Shown: in pieces, positions 26,343-35,003 of the stretch | Layout of the letters: each line of letters starts with the position of its first letter | How positions within the stretch are numbered: the stretch's first letter is position 1 | Origin: CAYVUV01 sp964455095 | Lineage (GTDB): Bacteria > Desulfobacterota > Binatia > HRBIN30 > CADEER01 | Direction: 5' to 3' | NCBI GenBank assembly: GCA_964455095.1 | Contig: CAYVUV010000222.1 | Location: 25,815 to 89,814 of the forward strand | Length of the DNA stretch: 64,000 bases | The notes under the pieces: generated by a model | The model's input: the letters and a program-made list of their open reading frames with translations, nothing else | What the model was told of the DNA's origin: nothing | Database searches by the model: none | Made by a program: the position numbers and the translations under genes

Positions 26343-26768
26343 ATGACCATGCAGGACTCATCCGAGCGGGTCGTCGAGCGGTTTGCGCGCGCGTGGGCCC
26401 ACCCGCACCTGGACGATTTCACCGCGCTTTTGCATCGCGACGTTCGCTTGCTGCAACCGGTCACCAAACCGATCATCGGCCGCGACGCCGCGCGCGTCGA
26501 GTTCGCCCGGCTGCTCGCCTGGCTGCCCGATATGTGCGGCACCGTGGACCACAGCGCCATCACCGGCGACGTGGCGCTGATCGCCTGGCGCCTCGCGTTC
26601 ACGCTCGGGCAGCGCCCGTTCGAGCTGCGCATCGTCGACCGCATCGTCGTCGCCGACGGATTGATTCGCGAACGGGAGGCCTACTACGACTCGCTCGGCT
26701 TCATGTTGGTGCTGCTGCGCCGGCCGCGCGCGTGGTGGGGGTACTGGCGGTATCGGGGATATGTTTGA
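26343..26768 (+). CDS. NTF2-like (SnoaL-type) protein
   Basis: 141 residues from the ATG at 26343; a second ATG at 26349 is also possible because no strong ribosome site is present. The pattern is that of a small cone-shaped NTF2-like fold: an N-terminal helix (RVVERFARAWAHPHLDDFTALL), the strand-turn GRDAARVEFARLL and C-terminal strands (RIVDRIVVADGLIREREAYYD). Many such proteins are isomerases or binding proteins. No catalytic residue can be assigned. It ends head-to-head with the DUF3999 gene across a hairpin. Confidence 0.75.
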   Translation: MTMQDSSERVVERFARAWAHPHLDDFTALLHRDVRLLQPVTKPIIGRDAARVEFARLLAWLPDMCGTVDHSAITGDVALIAWRLAFTLGQRPFELRIVDRIVVADGLIREREAYYDSLGFMLVLLRRPRAWWGYWRYRGYV

Positions 26769-26788
26769 TCCGACGGATCGGTCGGATC
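26767..26788. terminator. Hairpin between convergent genes
   Basis: GATCCGAC (26767-26774) pairs with GTCGGATC (26781-26788) around GGATCG. The stem overlaps the stop codon of the NTF2-like gene and lies 8 bases from the stop of the convergent DUF3999 gene. The stretch also contains the 9-mer GGATCGGTC twice in tandem. No T-run is present, but the position suits a bidirectional terminator. Confidence 0.4.
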
Positions 26789-26795
26789 GGTCCGA

Positions 26796-28862
26796 TCAAG
26801 ACGATCGCACCGCGCGCAGCGTCACCAGCCCGAGCACGGCGACCGCCGCGATCAGCACCCCCCACAGCAGCACCCGCTGCAGCGCGCCGCCGCCCCCGGC
26901 GGCGAGCCGGGCGCTGACGCTGTAGTCGGGGTTGGGCGCCAGCTCGCCGGTCGCCGCGCTGCCGCTGCTGACGGCCAGGATCACGTCGCGGACGCGTTCG
27001 AGCTCGTAGCGCGGCGCGGCGGCGTCGGGCTCGCCGACGAGGAGGACATAGTCGCCGGCCGGCGCGGCGAGGAAGAGCTCGGCTTCGATGGCGCGTCCGT
27101 AGGCGGCGCGGAAGGCGAGCGGGGCTTCGTCGCCGTCCTCGACGGTGAGCTCGAGCGCGGTGACACGGGCGGTGGGGAAACCGAGCGCCACTGGACGCGG
27201 GTGGTCGGCGCGCAGCACGAGGCGGCCTGCGGTGAGTGCGATTGCGTTGTCGTCGGCGTCGAGCGCTGTCAGCCGATAGGCGCGGTCGAAGAACGACGCG
27301 TCGCTTTCGAGCACGAGCTGGTCGATCGCCAGCGGCGCGACGGGCAGACGCAGGCGATACGCGGACTCGTTGCGGCGCTGCCGGGGGCCCTCGATCGCCA
27401 GCGGTTGCCAACTGCGCGCGGCATCGGCCTGCAACAGATAGGGCCACTGGCGGCTCTGCGCGTCGACGACACGCACGTCGCCGAGGTCGGGCCGCGCCCG
27501 CGCGGCGTCGGCCGCGGTCAGGCGCACGCGCGTCAAGCCGTCGGGCGAGGGCCGCACGGCGAGCGGGCGGCGGTGGGTGTAGGCGCGCGCGTCGAGCACG
27601 GCGCTCGGGCGCATGGCGAAGGCGAGCGCCGGCGCGCCGTCAAAGGCGGGGTTGGCGCGCGTCTCGCCGAGCCGGGCGCGGCCCGACTCGGCGGCTTCGG
27701 CCAGTTGTGCCGCGGCATCGGCGCGCCGGCTGTCGAGGGCGGTGCCGGCCTGTGGCAGCAACCCGGCGAGGTCGTAGCGCGGCGACTGGGCGCGGCCGCC
27801 CCCGAAACGCAGCGTGCCCGCCGGCGCGTCGCCGGCAGCGTCCAACTCGAAGATGAGGACCGGCTGCCGCACCACGGCGGCGATGCGCACGGCCTCGAGC
27901 GCTGGGCTGTCGCCGTCGTCGATCTCGACGCGCAGCCGCTCGCCGCGCGCCGGCTGCACGCCGAGCGCGCGCTCCTCAACCGGCACGGCGCCCTGCAGGC
28001 GAAAGAGGGTGGCGCGGCCGAGCAGCGCGGCGTCGCGCCCGGGGCTTTCGTCCCACACCTGGATATCGCGGTTGAACGAGCCGGTCGCGGTCTCCAGTTG
28101 CAGCGCATCCGGCACCAGCCCGCGCGGACGCACCAGCTCGATCGCGGTGCGCCCGTCGCGCCGCTCGCGCGCGATCTCCTCGAGCTCGACCCGCACGCCC
28201 TGCCGCGGTGCGAAGTCGTGCGCCGTCTCGAAATGAAGCCCCGCGCCCAGGTAGCCGCCGCCGTCATCCTCGCCTTCGATGGTGACGGCCAGGCGCTCAC
28301 CGGCGGAGGTCGGCAGTGCGAGGCGGTTCTTGGTCGCCGGCGGCTCGCTCAAGCGAAAGATCGAGTGCTCTCCCGCCAGCGGGCGCGCGCTGCCATCGGC
28401 GGCGACGACCGCGAGCAGGACGCGGCGGGTGAAACGCGGGCGCCCGACATCGAAGACCAGATCCCAGTCCACATCGGACGCCGGCGGGGGATCGATGACA
28501 TAGGTCTCGCGGTACAGCGGGGGCCCGTCCTCGCGTTCGACCACCGCGCGCTGCACGTCGGTGATCACGGCATCGCGGGTGCGCACCATCTCGAGCTTGC
28601 GCCCGGGCGGCACCCCGGCGTCGATGATGTAGGGAACCTCGCGGTTGCGGCGATCGAACACGCGCAGGTCGGAGAGATCGGGCCGGCAGGCGGCGAGCAC
28701 GTCGGGCGGAACGCCGAGCCGCACCAGGCCGTTGTCCACGACGAAGACATCGCGCTCGTGGGGAAACAGCCGGCGCAGGTCCGGCGCCTCGTCTGCCGGC
28801 GCCGCGCGTGCCACCGCCACCGCGATCAGCAGCGCGCCGCACAGATGTATCCGCGAGATCAT
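26796..28862 (-). CDS. DUF3999 family membrane-anchored protein with internal duplication
   Basis: 688 residues. The ATG (28862-28860) overlaps the stop of the DUF2339 gene (ATGA), so the two are translationally coupled. Residues 1-22 are a signal peptide. Residues near 55-75 (RPDLSDLRVFDRRNREVPYI) are echoed near 450-475 (RPDLGDVRVVDAQSRQWPYL), so the protein appears to contain two related periplasmic lobes. A single membrane segment near 660-685 (LLWGVLIAAVAVLGLVTL) ends the protein. DUF3999 proteins are usually shorter and occur directly after DUF2339 proteins, as here. Their function is not known. Confidence 0.85.
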   Translation of the reverse strand: MISRIHLCGALLIAVAVARAAPADEAPDLRRLFPHERDVFVVDNGLVRLGVPPDVLAACRPDLSDLRVFDRRNREVPYIIDAGVPPGRKLEMVRTRDAVITDVQRAVVEREDGPPLYRETYVIDPPPASDVDWDLVFDVGRPRFTRRVLLAVVAADGSARPLAGEHSIFRLSEPPATKNRLALPTSAGERLAVTIEGEDDGGGYLGAGLHFETAHDFAPRQGVRVELEEIARERRDGRTAIELVRPRGLVPDALQLETATGSFNRDIQVWDESPGRDAALLGRATLFRLQGAVPVEERALGVQPARGERLRVEIDDGDSPALEAVRIAAVVRQPVLIFELDAAGDAPAGTLRFGGGRAQSPRYDLAGLLPQAGTALDSRRADAAAQLAEAAESGRARLGETRANPAFDGAPALAFAMRPSAVLDARAYTHRRPLAVRPSPDGLTRVRLTAADAARARPDLGDVRVVDAQSRQWPYLLQADAARSWQPLAIEGPRQRRNESAYRLRLPVAPLAIDQLVLESDASFFDRAYRLTALDADDNAIALTAGRLVLRADHPRPVALGFPTARVTALELTVEDGDEAPLAFRAAYGRAIEAELFLAAPAGDYVLLVGEPDAAAPRYELERVRDVILAVSSGSAATGELAPNPDYSVSARLAAGGGGALQRVLLWGVLIAAVAVLGLVTLRAVRSS

Positions 28863-31726
28863 GCGCTCTTTTCCACTGCGGCGTCGCGGAAGACAAACCG
28901 CTGGTAGGCGAGCGAGACGACGAGGAGCGAGACGGCCAGGCCGAGCAGTGAGGCGACGCGGTAGAGATCGCGCAGCTCGCCGAGGTCGTAGAGAAACACC
29001 TTGGCGATGGTGATCAGCAGCAGCGCCAGGCTCACCCAGCGCAGCCCGATGCTGCGCCGCGCCATGCCGATGCCCAGCAGCATCAGCGCATAGAGGGCCC
29101 AGGTGATCGAGGTGGCGAGGTCGCGCGCCGGCAAGCGGGCGAAGCTCACCGTCAGCGTCTCCCCGGTGGCGAACCAGTCGGCGATGGCGAGGTTCAACCA
29201 GACGAAAACGACCACGAGTCCGGCCAGACCCACCGCCAGGGCGCCGAACGGTCGAGCGCGCCGGTAGATCCACTCGCGCTCCCAGGCGCGCAGCCGCTCC
29301 AGCTCGTGTGCGGCGAGCACGCGGGCGGCACCGAACATGGCCGCGGCGGGAACGAGATACGTGTACAGGAGCCAGTTGACGATGCGCCACCCGGGGCGCG
29401 GGTAGTAGTCGAGCACGGCGGGATTGGCGACCAGCCGGACGGCGACCGCGGCGAGCAGGGCCAGGCCGAAATACTTGAGCCCGGGGTGGTCGAGACGCGT
29501 CCACAGCACCAGCACCGCGAGACCCTCGAGCGCCCAACCGAGGGTGATCCACTCGCGCTCCAACTGCAGCGGGATGGCGACGGTGGTGAAGGCGAGAGCC
29601 ACGGCGGCAAACCAGGCCAGGCCCTCGACGCGCAGCGGCTCGTCGGCCGGCCACACGTCGCGCGCGCGCCACACGGCGAGCACGGACAGCGCGGCGAGAG
29701 CGAGCGGCAGCAGGCCGACGAAATCGGCGCCGAAGCGCAGCTCGAACAAGCGCTTCAAGGACAGAAACCAGAACGGGCCGGCCAGTGCCGCGGCGGCCCA
29801 GGCGAAACGGTCGGCGCGGAAGCGCGCGGCGGCGAGAAACGGCCAGGCGGTGAACAGCGCGACGCCAAACAATTGCACGGCCAGGGCGCGGCCGAGCATG
29901 GGCGCAGGCCCGCTGGCGTCCATGGCCCAGTCGTATTGCGCGAGCGCGCTGGCGGCGACCGCGGCCAGCAGCCAGCCCCCTGTGCCGAGGCGGATAGCCA
30001 CCAGTGCGGCCAGCACGCCGAGCGCCAGCGTGCCGAACAGATAGACCAGTCCCGCCCCCTCCGGCACCGGCGTGAGGGTGAGGAGAAGCAACACGGGCAG
30101 CAGCGCGGCGGCGTGCTCGGCCTGACGCTGCGCGGCGGGTGCTCGGCGTGCGAGCGCGACGGACTGGAACGCGATCGACGCCGCTGTCAGCAGGGCGAGG
30201 TATCCCGCCAGCGATGGAAACCACGGCTCGCCGGCGTGCGCGCCGCGCAGCTCTGACAGACTGAGTGCGACGGCGATCGCGCCGACGAGATGCAGCCATT
30301 CGCGCTGGGCAAAGCCGCCATGGCGGAGGGTGAGCGCGGCGATACCGACCATACCCGCCAGCGCCGGTGCGAGGCGGTCGGCGTCCGCCGACGCGAGCAG
30401 CAGCACGAGAGAGAACCCAACCGCCGCCAGGATGGCCGGTGGCGCGGGGCCGAAGCGGTCGGCGCGCGCGCGCGCGCGTTCGACGAACAGGTGGAAGGCG
30501 GCGGCGATGGCACAGGACCAGCCCGCCACTTCCCACGCCGTCGCGCCCGCGGCCCCGCGCGCCAGGACCCAGGCCCCGACCGAGGCGACGGCGGCCGACG
30601 CCGTGGCCAGCGCCAGGAAGGGGACGGTTTGCGCCTGCGCGACCCACCCGGCGGCGAGCGACAGCAATACGACCAGCGCCGCCAGCGGGTGCAGGTGCGG
30701 GCCGAAGTCCGCGTCGGCGGCGAAGTAGAACACGAAGGCGAACGGCAAGAGGACCGCCGCGGCTTGGGTGGTCTGCCAGCGGGCCCGTTCTTCCGGCGCC
30801 GCGGCGCGGCCCGCCGCCGCGAAGAGGATGGCGAACAGTCCCAGAATGGCGAGCCCGAGCTCGAGGCGATCCGGACCCATGCGCTCGGCGATCCACAGCG
30901 CCTCGTACGCCACTGTGGCTGCCAGGCTGACCAGTGCCAGCACCGGCCAGCGGCAGCGTTGGGCGAGGAAGAGCAGGGCGATGTCGAGCAGGAGCACGTA
31001 GCCGAACAGCCCGATCGGGCGATCGCTGCCGCTCGAGAGCAGCAGCGGCGTGGCGAAACCGCCCGCCAATCCGAGCAGGGCGATGACCATCGCATTGTGC
31101 CGCGCCGCGAGCGTGCAGCAGGCGGCCGTGACGGCCGCCATCAGCACGAAGCTCGGCGCCAATCCGATCAGACCGTAGCGCACGCTGGCGGCCCAGAAGG
31201 TGGCGTAGAGCACGACCGCCCCGGCGCCGGCGAGGGCATTGGCGGTGGTGCCGTAGCGCCGCCGCAGCGACCATTCCGAGGCGGCAATGCTGCCCGCGCC
31301 GACCAATGTGCCGAGCACGACGCGGAGCCAGGGCGGGATCAGGCCGTGCTCGATCGAGTACTTGAAGAACAGCAGCCCGGCGAGGGCCAACGCGATGCCG
31401 CCCAGCACCGCCGCCGCGCGCACGCCGAACAGGCGTTCCCAATCGATGCGGGCGCGCGGCGCCGGCGGGATCTGCAGCGGGACCTCGAGCTCGGGGAGGG
31501 CGTCATCGGGCGCGGGGGCGACTGGTGGCGGAGCGGTCTCGGTTGCGCGCGGAAGCTCGATGGCGGGCTCCGGCGCCAACGGCGGCGTCGGCTCGGCTGC
31601 GGCGGGAGCGTGTTCGGACGTCGCGATCAGCCGGCGCAATTCGGCGACCTCGCGCTCCAGCTGGCCGATGCGCTGCGCCAGCTCACCGCCGGCGCGGGTG
31701 CGCCGCGCCGCGACCACGGCGAGCAC
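28859..31726 (-). CDS. DUF2339 polytopic membrane protein
   Basis: At least 955 residues. The GTG at 31726 is the first conventional start, but it falls inside a hydrophobic segment whose in-frame upstream codons read TLFTLLGLVAF. A CTG at 31756 with GGAGG four bases before it would restore the whole segment. Next come a coiled coil (RIGQLEREVAELRRLI), a Pro/Ala linker, then RIDWERLFGVRAAAVLGGIA and more than 20 membrane segments to the end. DUF2339 proteins share this plan; their role in the cell envelope is unknown. The DUF3999 gene downstream overlaps by 4 bases, and the pair is conserved in many proteobacteria. Confidence 0.87.
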   Translation of the reverse strand: MLAVVAARRTRAGGELAQRIGQLEREVAELRRLIATSEHAPAAAEPTPPLAPEPAIELPRATETAPPPVAPAPDDALPELEVPLQIPPAPRARIDWERLFGVRAAAVLGGIALALAGLLFFKYSIEHGLIPPWLRVVLGTLVGAGSIAASEWSLRRRYGTTANALAGAGAVVLYATFWAASVRYGLIGLAPSFVLMAAVTAACCTLAARHNAMVIALLGLAGGFATPLLLSSGSDRPIGLFGYVLLLDIALLFLAQRCRWPVLALVSLAATVAYEALWIAERMGPDRLELGLAILGLFAILFAAAGRAAAPEERARWQTTQAAAVLLPFAFVFYFAADADFGPHLHPLAALVVLLSLAAGWVAQAQTVPFLALATASAAVASVGAWVLARGAAGATAWEVAGWSCAIAAAFHLFVERARARADRFGPAPPAILAAVGFSLVLLLASADADRLAPALAGMVGIAALTLRHGGFAQREWLHLVGAIAVALSLSELRGAHAGEPWFPSLAGYLALLTAASIAFQSVALARRAPAAQRQAEHAAALLPVLLLLTLTPVPEGAGLVYLFGTLALGVLAALVAIRLGTGGWLLAAVAASALAQYDWAMDASGPAPMLGRALAVQLFGVALFTAWPFLAAARFRADRFAWAAAALAGPFWFLSLKRLFELRFGADFVGLLPLALAALSVLAVWRARDVWPADEPLRVEGLAWFAAVALAFTTVAIPLQLEREWITLGWALEGLAVLVLWTRLDHPGLKYFGLALLAAVAVRLVANPAVLDYYPRPGWRIVNWLLYTYLVPAAAMFGAARVLAAHELERLRAWEREWIYRRARPFGALAVGLAGLVVVFVWLNLAIADWFATGETLTVSFARLPARDLATSITWALYALMLLGIGMARRSIGLRWVSLALLLITIAKVFLYDLGELRDLYRVASLLGLAVSLLVVSLAYQRFVFRDAAVEKSA

Positions 31727-31953
31727 GAAGGCGACAAGACCGAGCAGCGTGAACAGGGTGCCTCCAGTCCGAACGGGCGCGATGCTAGCAGAGCGCGCGG
31801 CCCAATCTCCATCCGGATGCCGGCGGGTGAAAAGTGGGGCGCGAGACTGGAGCGCCGGCGGCCGTCTCTGGTAGGGTGCGCGGCGATCGCGTGGGGTGAT
31901 CGGGGCTGCGTCCGGCCGTCCGGGGGCGGCAGGAGCATTGAGGGAGGTCGGCG

Positions 31954-32298
31954 ATGCCGCGAGGGGCAGCAGTCATGAGGAACTACCGGCGCGAGTGGGC
32001 GATCGGCATTGCGGCGCTGGCGTTGGGCGGCGGGGTCGCGCTGGCGCAGACGCCGCCGCCGGCGACGCCACAGGTGCATCACAGCGCCTGCGCGTTGGCC
32101 GAGTCGATGGCGGGGAGCTTGCGCAAGACGGGGAAGCCCTGGGAGGTGGCGCAGGCACAGGAAGCCTGCAAGACGCTGGTGCCGACCATGGACAAGGCCA
32201 ACGCGGCCGAGTTCCTGCGCTGCTGCATGCAGCGGTTGACCGGTGCGCCGGCGGCGCCGGTGCGCACGCCGTCCGGAGAGCGCTCGCAGGGAACCTGA
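31954..32298 (+). CDS. Small exported protein, unknown function
   Basis: 114 residues. AGGGAGGTCGGCG precedes the ATG at 31954. An alternative ATG at 31975 lacks this site. A signal peptide (WAIGIAALALGGGVALAQ) is followed by a short mature protein of about 80 residues with four cysteines (SACAL, QEACKTL, LRCCMQ) and a disordered Pro-rich tail. It resembles no family I can name. It is divergent from the DUF2339 gene and convergent with the acyltransferase gene, so it forms its own unit, ended by the strong hairpin at 32302-32327. Confidence 0.65.
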   Translation: MPRGAAVMRNYRREWAIGIAALALGGGVALAQTPPPATPQVHHSACALAESMAGSLRKTGKPWEVAQAQEACKTLVPTMDKANAAEFLRCCMQRLTGAPAAPVRTPSGERSQGT

Positions 32299-32301
32299 GG
32301 C

Positions 32302-32327
32302 GGTTGCCGCCAGCGCCGGCGGCAACC
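32302..32327. terminator. Strong hairpin between convergent genes
   Basis: GGTTGCCGCC (32302-32311) pairs perfectly with GGCGGCAACC (32318-32327) around a 6-base loop. It fills nearly all of the 31-base gap between the stop of the small exported protein and the stop of the acyltransferase gene, so it can end transcripts from both sides. No T-run is present. Confidence 0.6.
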
Positions 32328-32329
32328 AG

Positions 32330-33097
32330 TCACTGATCGCGGGGGGCGCCGGCGTCGCTGCGCCAGCGCGCCAGCGTCGCCGCGATCTCTTCCCGCACGC
32401 GGCGCAGCAGGGCGGCGCGGTCCTCGTCCGGCGCCCGCGCGATCGGGGCGCCGAAGTAGACGCGCACGCGCGTCCCGAACGGCACCGGCAGCAGGTTGTA
32501 GCGCAGCAGCTTCCACGACTCGTCGATCGCCACCGGCACGACGGCGATGTCCGGGGCGGCGTCGAGCAGCTCGTTGACGCCGCCGAGCTTGAACTCGCCC
32601 AGCTCGCCACTGCGCGCCCGCGTCCCCTCCGGGTAGATCACTGCCGAGACCCCGCGCGTGCGCACCTGCTCTCCGAGCGCGCGGATGGCACCCAGCGCCT
32701 GGGCGCGGTCGCCGCGGTCGATGAGGGCATTGCCGCCGCGGCGCAGGTTGTACGAGATGCTGGGGATCCAGCGCGCCAGCTCGCGCTTGGAGACGTACTT
32801 GGGGAAGTTGCTGAACAGCAGTCCGCCGAATATCGGCACGTCGAACATGCTCTGGTGATTGGCCACCAGCAGGTAGGGCGTCCACGGCTCGAGCGCCGGC
32901 GACCGCTCGACGCGCAGCCGCGTGCCGGCGACACGGAAGGCCCACAAGAGCGACCGCTGCAGCGCCCCGACGACGATCTCCTGCGGGCGCTGGCCGAACA
33001 GGCGCGCCAGGCGCTGCAGCGGGTCGAAGACCACCAGCAGCGAGCCAAAGGCCAATAGAAACGGCAGGGTGAACAGCCAATCGACGATCCGGCGCAC
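32330..33097 (-). CDS. plsC: 1-acyl-sn-glycerol-3-phosphate acyltransferase (PlsC family)
   Basis: 255 residues from a GTG at 33097, with AGAGGA five bases before it; no ATG is better placed. One or two N-terminal membrane segments (WLFTLPFLLAFGSLLVVF) anchor it. The acyltransferase motifs are complete: NHQSMFD (H-x4-D, catalytic) near residue 80, a following FPKYVSKREL block, YPEGTRAR near 155 for glycerol-phosphate binding, and VVPVAID near 190. It acylates lysophosphatidic acid to phosphatidic acid at the inner membrane. It is divergent from the porin-glnK-amtB operon. Confidence 0.9.
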   Translation of the reverse strand: MRRIVDWLFTLPFLLAFGSLLVVFDPLQRLARLFGQRPQEIVVGALQRSLLWAFRVAGTRLRVERSPALEPWTPYLLVANHQSMFDVPIFGGLLFSNFPKYVSKRELARWIPSISYNLRRGGNALIDRGDRAQALGAIRALGEQVRTRGVSAVIYPEGTRARSGELGEFKLGGVNELLDAAPDIAVVPVAIDESWKLLRYNLLPVPFGTRVRVYFGAPIARAPDEDRAALLRRVREEIAATLARWRSDAGAPRDQ

Positions 33098-33199
33098 GAG
33101 GTCCTCTTCTCGGTTTCCGCTGCTCTGCGCGCCCACGACTAGACCAATCAACCGCGTGTTGCCAGTCGGGCCGGGCGTCGGCGCGGATTCATTCCCCCA

Positions 33200-33227
33200 T
33201 GCCCAAATTCCGACCGAGTGCCCAAAT
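33200..33227 (+). promoter_or_regulatory. Direct repeat TGCCCAAAT x2, candidate activator site
   Basis: TGCCCAAAT occurs at 33200-33208 and 33219-33227, 19 bases apart, so both copies lie on about the same helix face with two turns between them. The second copy starts 80 bases before the -24 element at 33299. The same GCCCAAAT core stands 78-79 bases before the guanidine operon -24 element. An inverted repeat, ATTCGG (33241-33246) with CCGAAT (33258-33263), lies closer to the promoter. The binding protein is unknown. Confidence 0.45.
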
Positions 33228-33298
33228 AGAAGGCAGCGAAATTCGGCTCGAGTGACCCCGAATCTGTGCCGTAGCAACTGAGTTCCGGGCCCATCGGG

Positions 33299-33314
33299 TG
33301 GCACCGCCGTTGCT
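33299..33314 (+). promoter_or_regulatory. Sigma-54 (-24/-12) promoter of porin-glnK-amtB operon
   Basis: TGGCACC-GCCG-TTGCT matches the sigma-54 consensus TGGCACG-N4-TTGCW at all conserved positions except one (C for G at position 7), with the invariant GG and GC correctly spaced. Transcription would start near 33325, about 50 bases before the ATG at 33376. Sigma-54 control of glnK-amtB is the rule in proteobacteria under nitrogen limitation. Confidence 0.85.
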
Positions 33315-33375
33315 CTTTCGGACCGCCATGCCGGGATCTCCGGCCAGGCAATCACCCACAACGGAGGAGGGAGCT

Positions 33376-34596
33376 ATGCGTTTCAGGGGATTGATGCATC
33401 TCGCGCTGGCGGCAGCGGTGGTCGCGCTGCCGAGCCTGGGGGCCGCGCAGACGATTGGTGAACGAGTCGACGCGATCGAAAAGAAGCTCGAGGGCGGTAT
33501 CGGCACCGCGCTGGGCATCGACATCCACGCCCTGGTGGCGTTGGACTATCAGTACAGCCTCAATCATCCCGACTCGGACAAGATCGAGTACCGGTTCTTC
33601 GACGCCGACTCCAGGAGCTTCTTTCTCAACGACGTCGCCCTGTTCTTCAGTCGCCAGAAGGAAGACGAGGACCTCGGCTTCGTCGTCAACGTCGACTTCG
33701 GCAAGACGGCCGAGGCGGCGGGCGGGATCACGTTCTGGAAGAACGACAGCAACAAGAACAACCTGGCCGACGATTCGTCGGAGAACGACAACTCCGTCGA
33801 GCTGCGCGAGGCCTACCTCACCTACAAGCTGCCGGTCGGCGACGGCATCGTGTTGAAGGGCGGCAAGTTCGTCAGCCTGCTCGGCTACGAGATCATGAAG
33901 ACCTACAGCGCCTTCAACGCCAACATCACCAACTCGATCATGTTCGGCTACGCCATCCCGCTGACCCACACCGGGTTGCTGCTCAGCGTTCCGCTCGGCG
34001 ACATGTTCGCCATGGACGTCGGCGTCATCAACGGCTGGGACAACGTGACCGACAACAACGACAGCAAGAGCCTCATTGCCGGCTTCAAGATCGCGCCGGC
34101 CGACATCATCACGATGTACATCGCCGGCACCTACGGGGCGGAGCAGACCGACAACGGCCACTCGAAGCGCGGCATGATGACCGCCAACGCGACGCTGACG
34201 CCGCTCGACATGCTGACCCTGGCCCTCGATCTGAACTACGGCAACGACACCGACACGCTGCCGCACCGCAGCACCTCCGGCGGCCGGCGCAGCGCGGAAT
34301 GGTGGGGCGCCGCGGCCTACGCGACGGTCGGCATTACCGAGGATCTGTCGTTCAACCTGCGCACGGAGTACTTCAACGATCCCGACGGCGTGCGTTCGGG
34401 CTTCACCGCACCGGGGCGCGCCCCGGGCGTGGGCGTGTGGGAAGTCACGCCGACGATCGCGTACCAGGTAACCAAGGGGCTGCTGGCTCGCATGGAGTAC
34501 CGCCACGACGAGGCCGATCAGCCGTTCTTCGGCAAGGGAGCCCGCTTCCAGAGCGGGTCGGACACCGTCGCCGGCGAGCTGCTCTACGCCTTCTGA
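33376..34596 (+). CDS. Outer-membrane beta-barrel porin (BBP2-like), linked to glnK-amtB
   Basis: 406 residues; AACGGAGGAGGGAG precedes the ATG. Residues 1-24 are a signal peptide ending AAQ. A short coiled coil (IGERVDAIEKKLEGG) follows, as in many trimeric porins. The rest is amphipathic strands with the typical turn YTYKLPVGDGIVLKGGKFV and ends in LLYAF with the terminal Phe. It resembles the putative beta-barrel porin 2 family often found next to glnB/amtB. As the first gene after a sigma-54 promoter it probably lets small nitrogen compounds pass the outer membrane during nitrogen starvation. The glnK gene follows 48 bases later. Confidence 0.85.
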   Translation: MRFRGLMHLALAAAVVALPSLGAAQTIGERVDAIEKKLEGGIGTALGIDIHALVALDYQYSLNHPDSDKIEYRFFDADSRSFFLNDVALFFSRQKEDEDLGFVVNVDFGKTAEAAGGITFWKNDSNKNNLADDSSENDNSVELREAYLTYKLPVGDGIVLKGGKFVSLLGYEIMKTYSAFNANITNSIMFGYAIPLTHTGLLLSVPLGDMFAMDVGVINGWDNVTDNNDSKSLIAGFKIAPADIITMYIAGTYGAEQTDNGHSKRGMMTANATLTPLDMLTLALDLNYGNDTDTLPHRSTSGGRRSAEWWGAAAYATVGITEDLSFNLRTEYFNDPDGVRSGFTAPGRAPGVGVWEVTPTIAYQVTKGLLARMEYRHDEADQPFFGKGARFQSGSDTVAGELLYAF

Positions 34597-34644
34597 GACG
34601 CCAGCTGAGCCATCGTCGCGCCTGCGGCGACGCGAGGAGCGCAC

Positions 34645-34983
34645 ATGAAGAAGATCGAAGCCATCATCAAGCCCTTCAAGCTGGACGAGGTCAAAGAAGC
34701 GCTGGCGCGCGAGGGCATTCACGGCATGACCGTTTCGGAGGTCAAGGGGTTTGGCCGCCAGAAGGGGCACACCGAGTTGTATCGCGGGGCGGAATACGTC
34801 GTCGACTTTCTGCCCAAGATCAAGATCGAGCTGTTGGTCGACGACAAGGACGCCGCAACGGCGTGCAAGGTGATCGAGGATACGGGCAAGACCGGGCGCA
34901 TCGGCGACGGCAAGATTTTCGTCTTGCCGGTCGATGAGGTGGTTCGTATCCGCACCGGGGAACGTGGCGCTGACGCCGTGTGA
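34645..34983 (+). CDS. glnK: Nitrogen regulatory protein P-II (GlnK)
   Basis: 112 residues, the standard P-II length; CGAGGAGCGCAC precedes the ATG. The T-loop Tyr51 (RGAEYVVDFLPK), the uridylylation site, is present, as are the ATP-binding TGKTGRIGDGKIFV block near 83-96 and the C-terminal RTGERGADAV. It senses 2-oxoglutarate and ATP/ADP and blocks AmtB by inserting its T-loop when ammonium is plentiful. The immediate amtB gene supports the name glnK rather than glnB. It is expressed from the sigma-54 promoter at 33299. Confidence 0.95.
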   Translation: MKKIEAIIKPFKLDEVKEALAREGIHGMTVSEVKGFGRQKGHTELYRGAEYVVDFLPKIKIELLVDDKDAATACKVIEDTGKTGRIGDGKIFVLPVDEVVRIRTGERGADAV

Positions 34984-35003
34984 ACAGAAGGAGTGACGCA
35001 ATT

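Noticed and set aside
26796..31442. 1548-codon minus-strand open frame
   Set aside because: Only its last 689 codons (from 28862) encode a real protein, DUF3999. The first part is the wrong frame of the DUF2339 gene and is Arg-rich.
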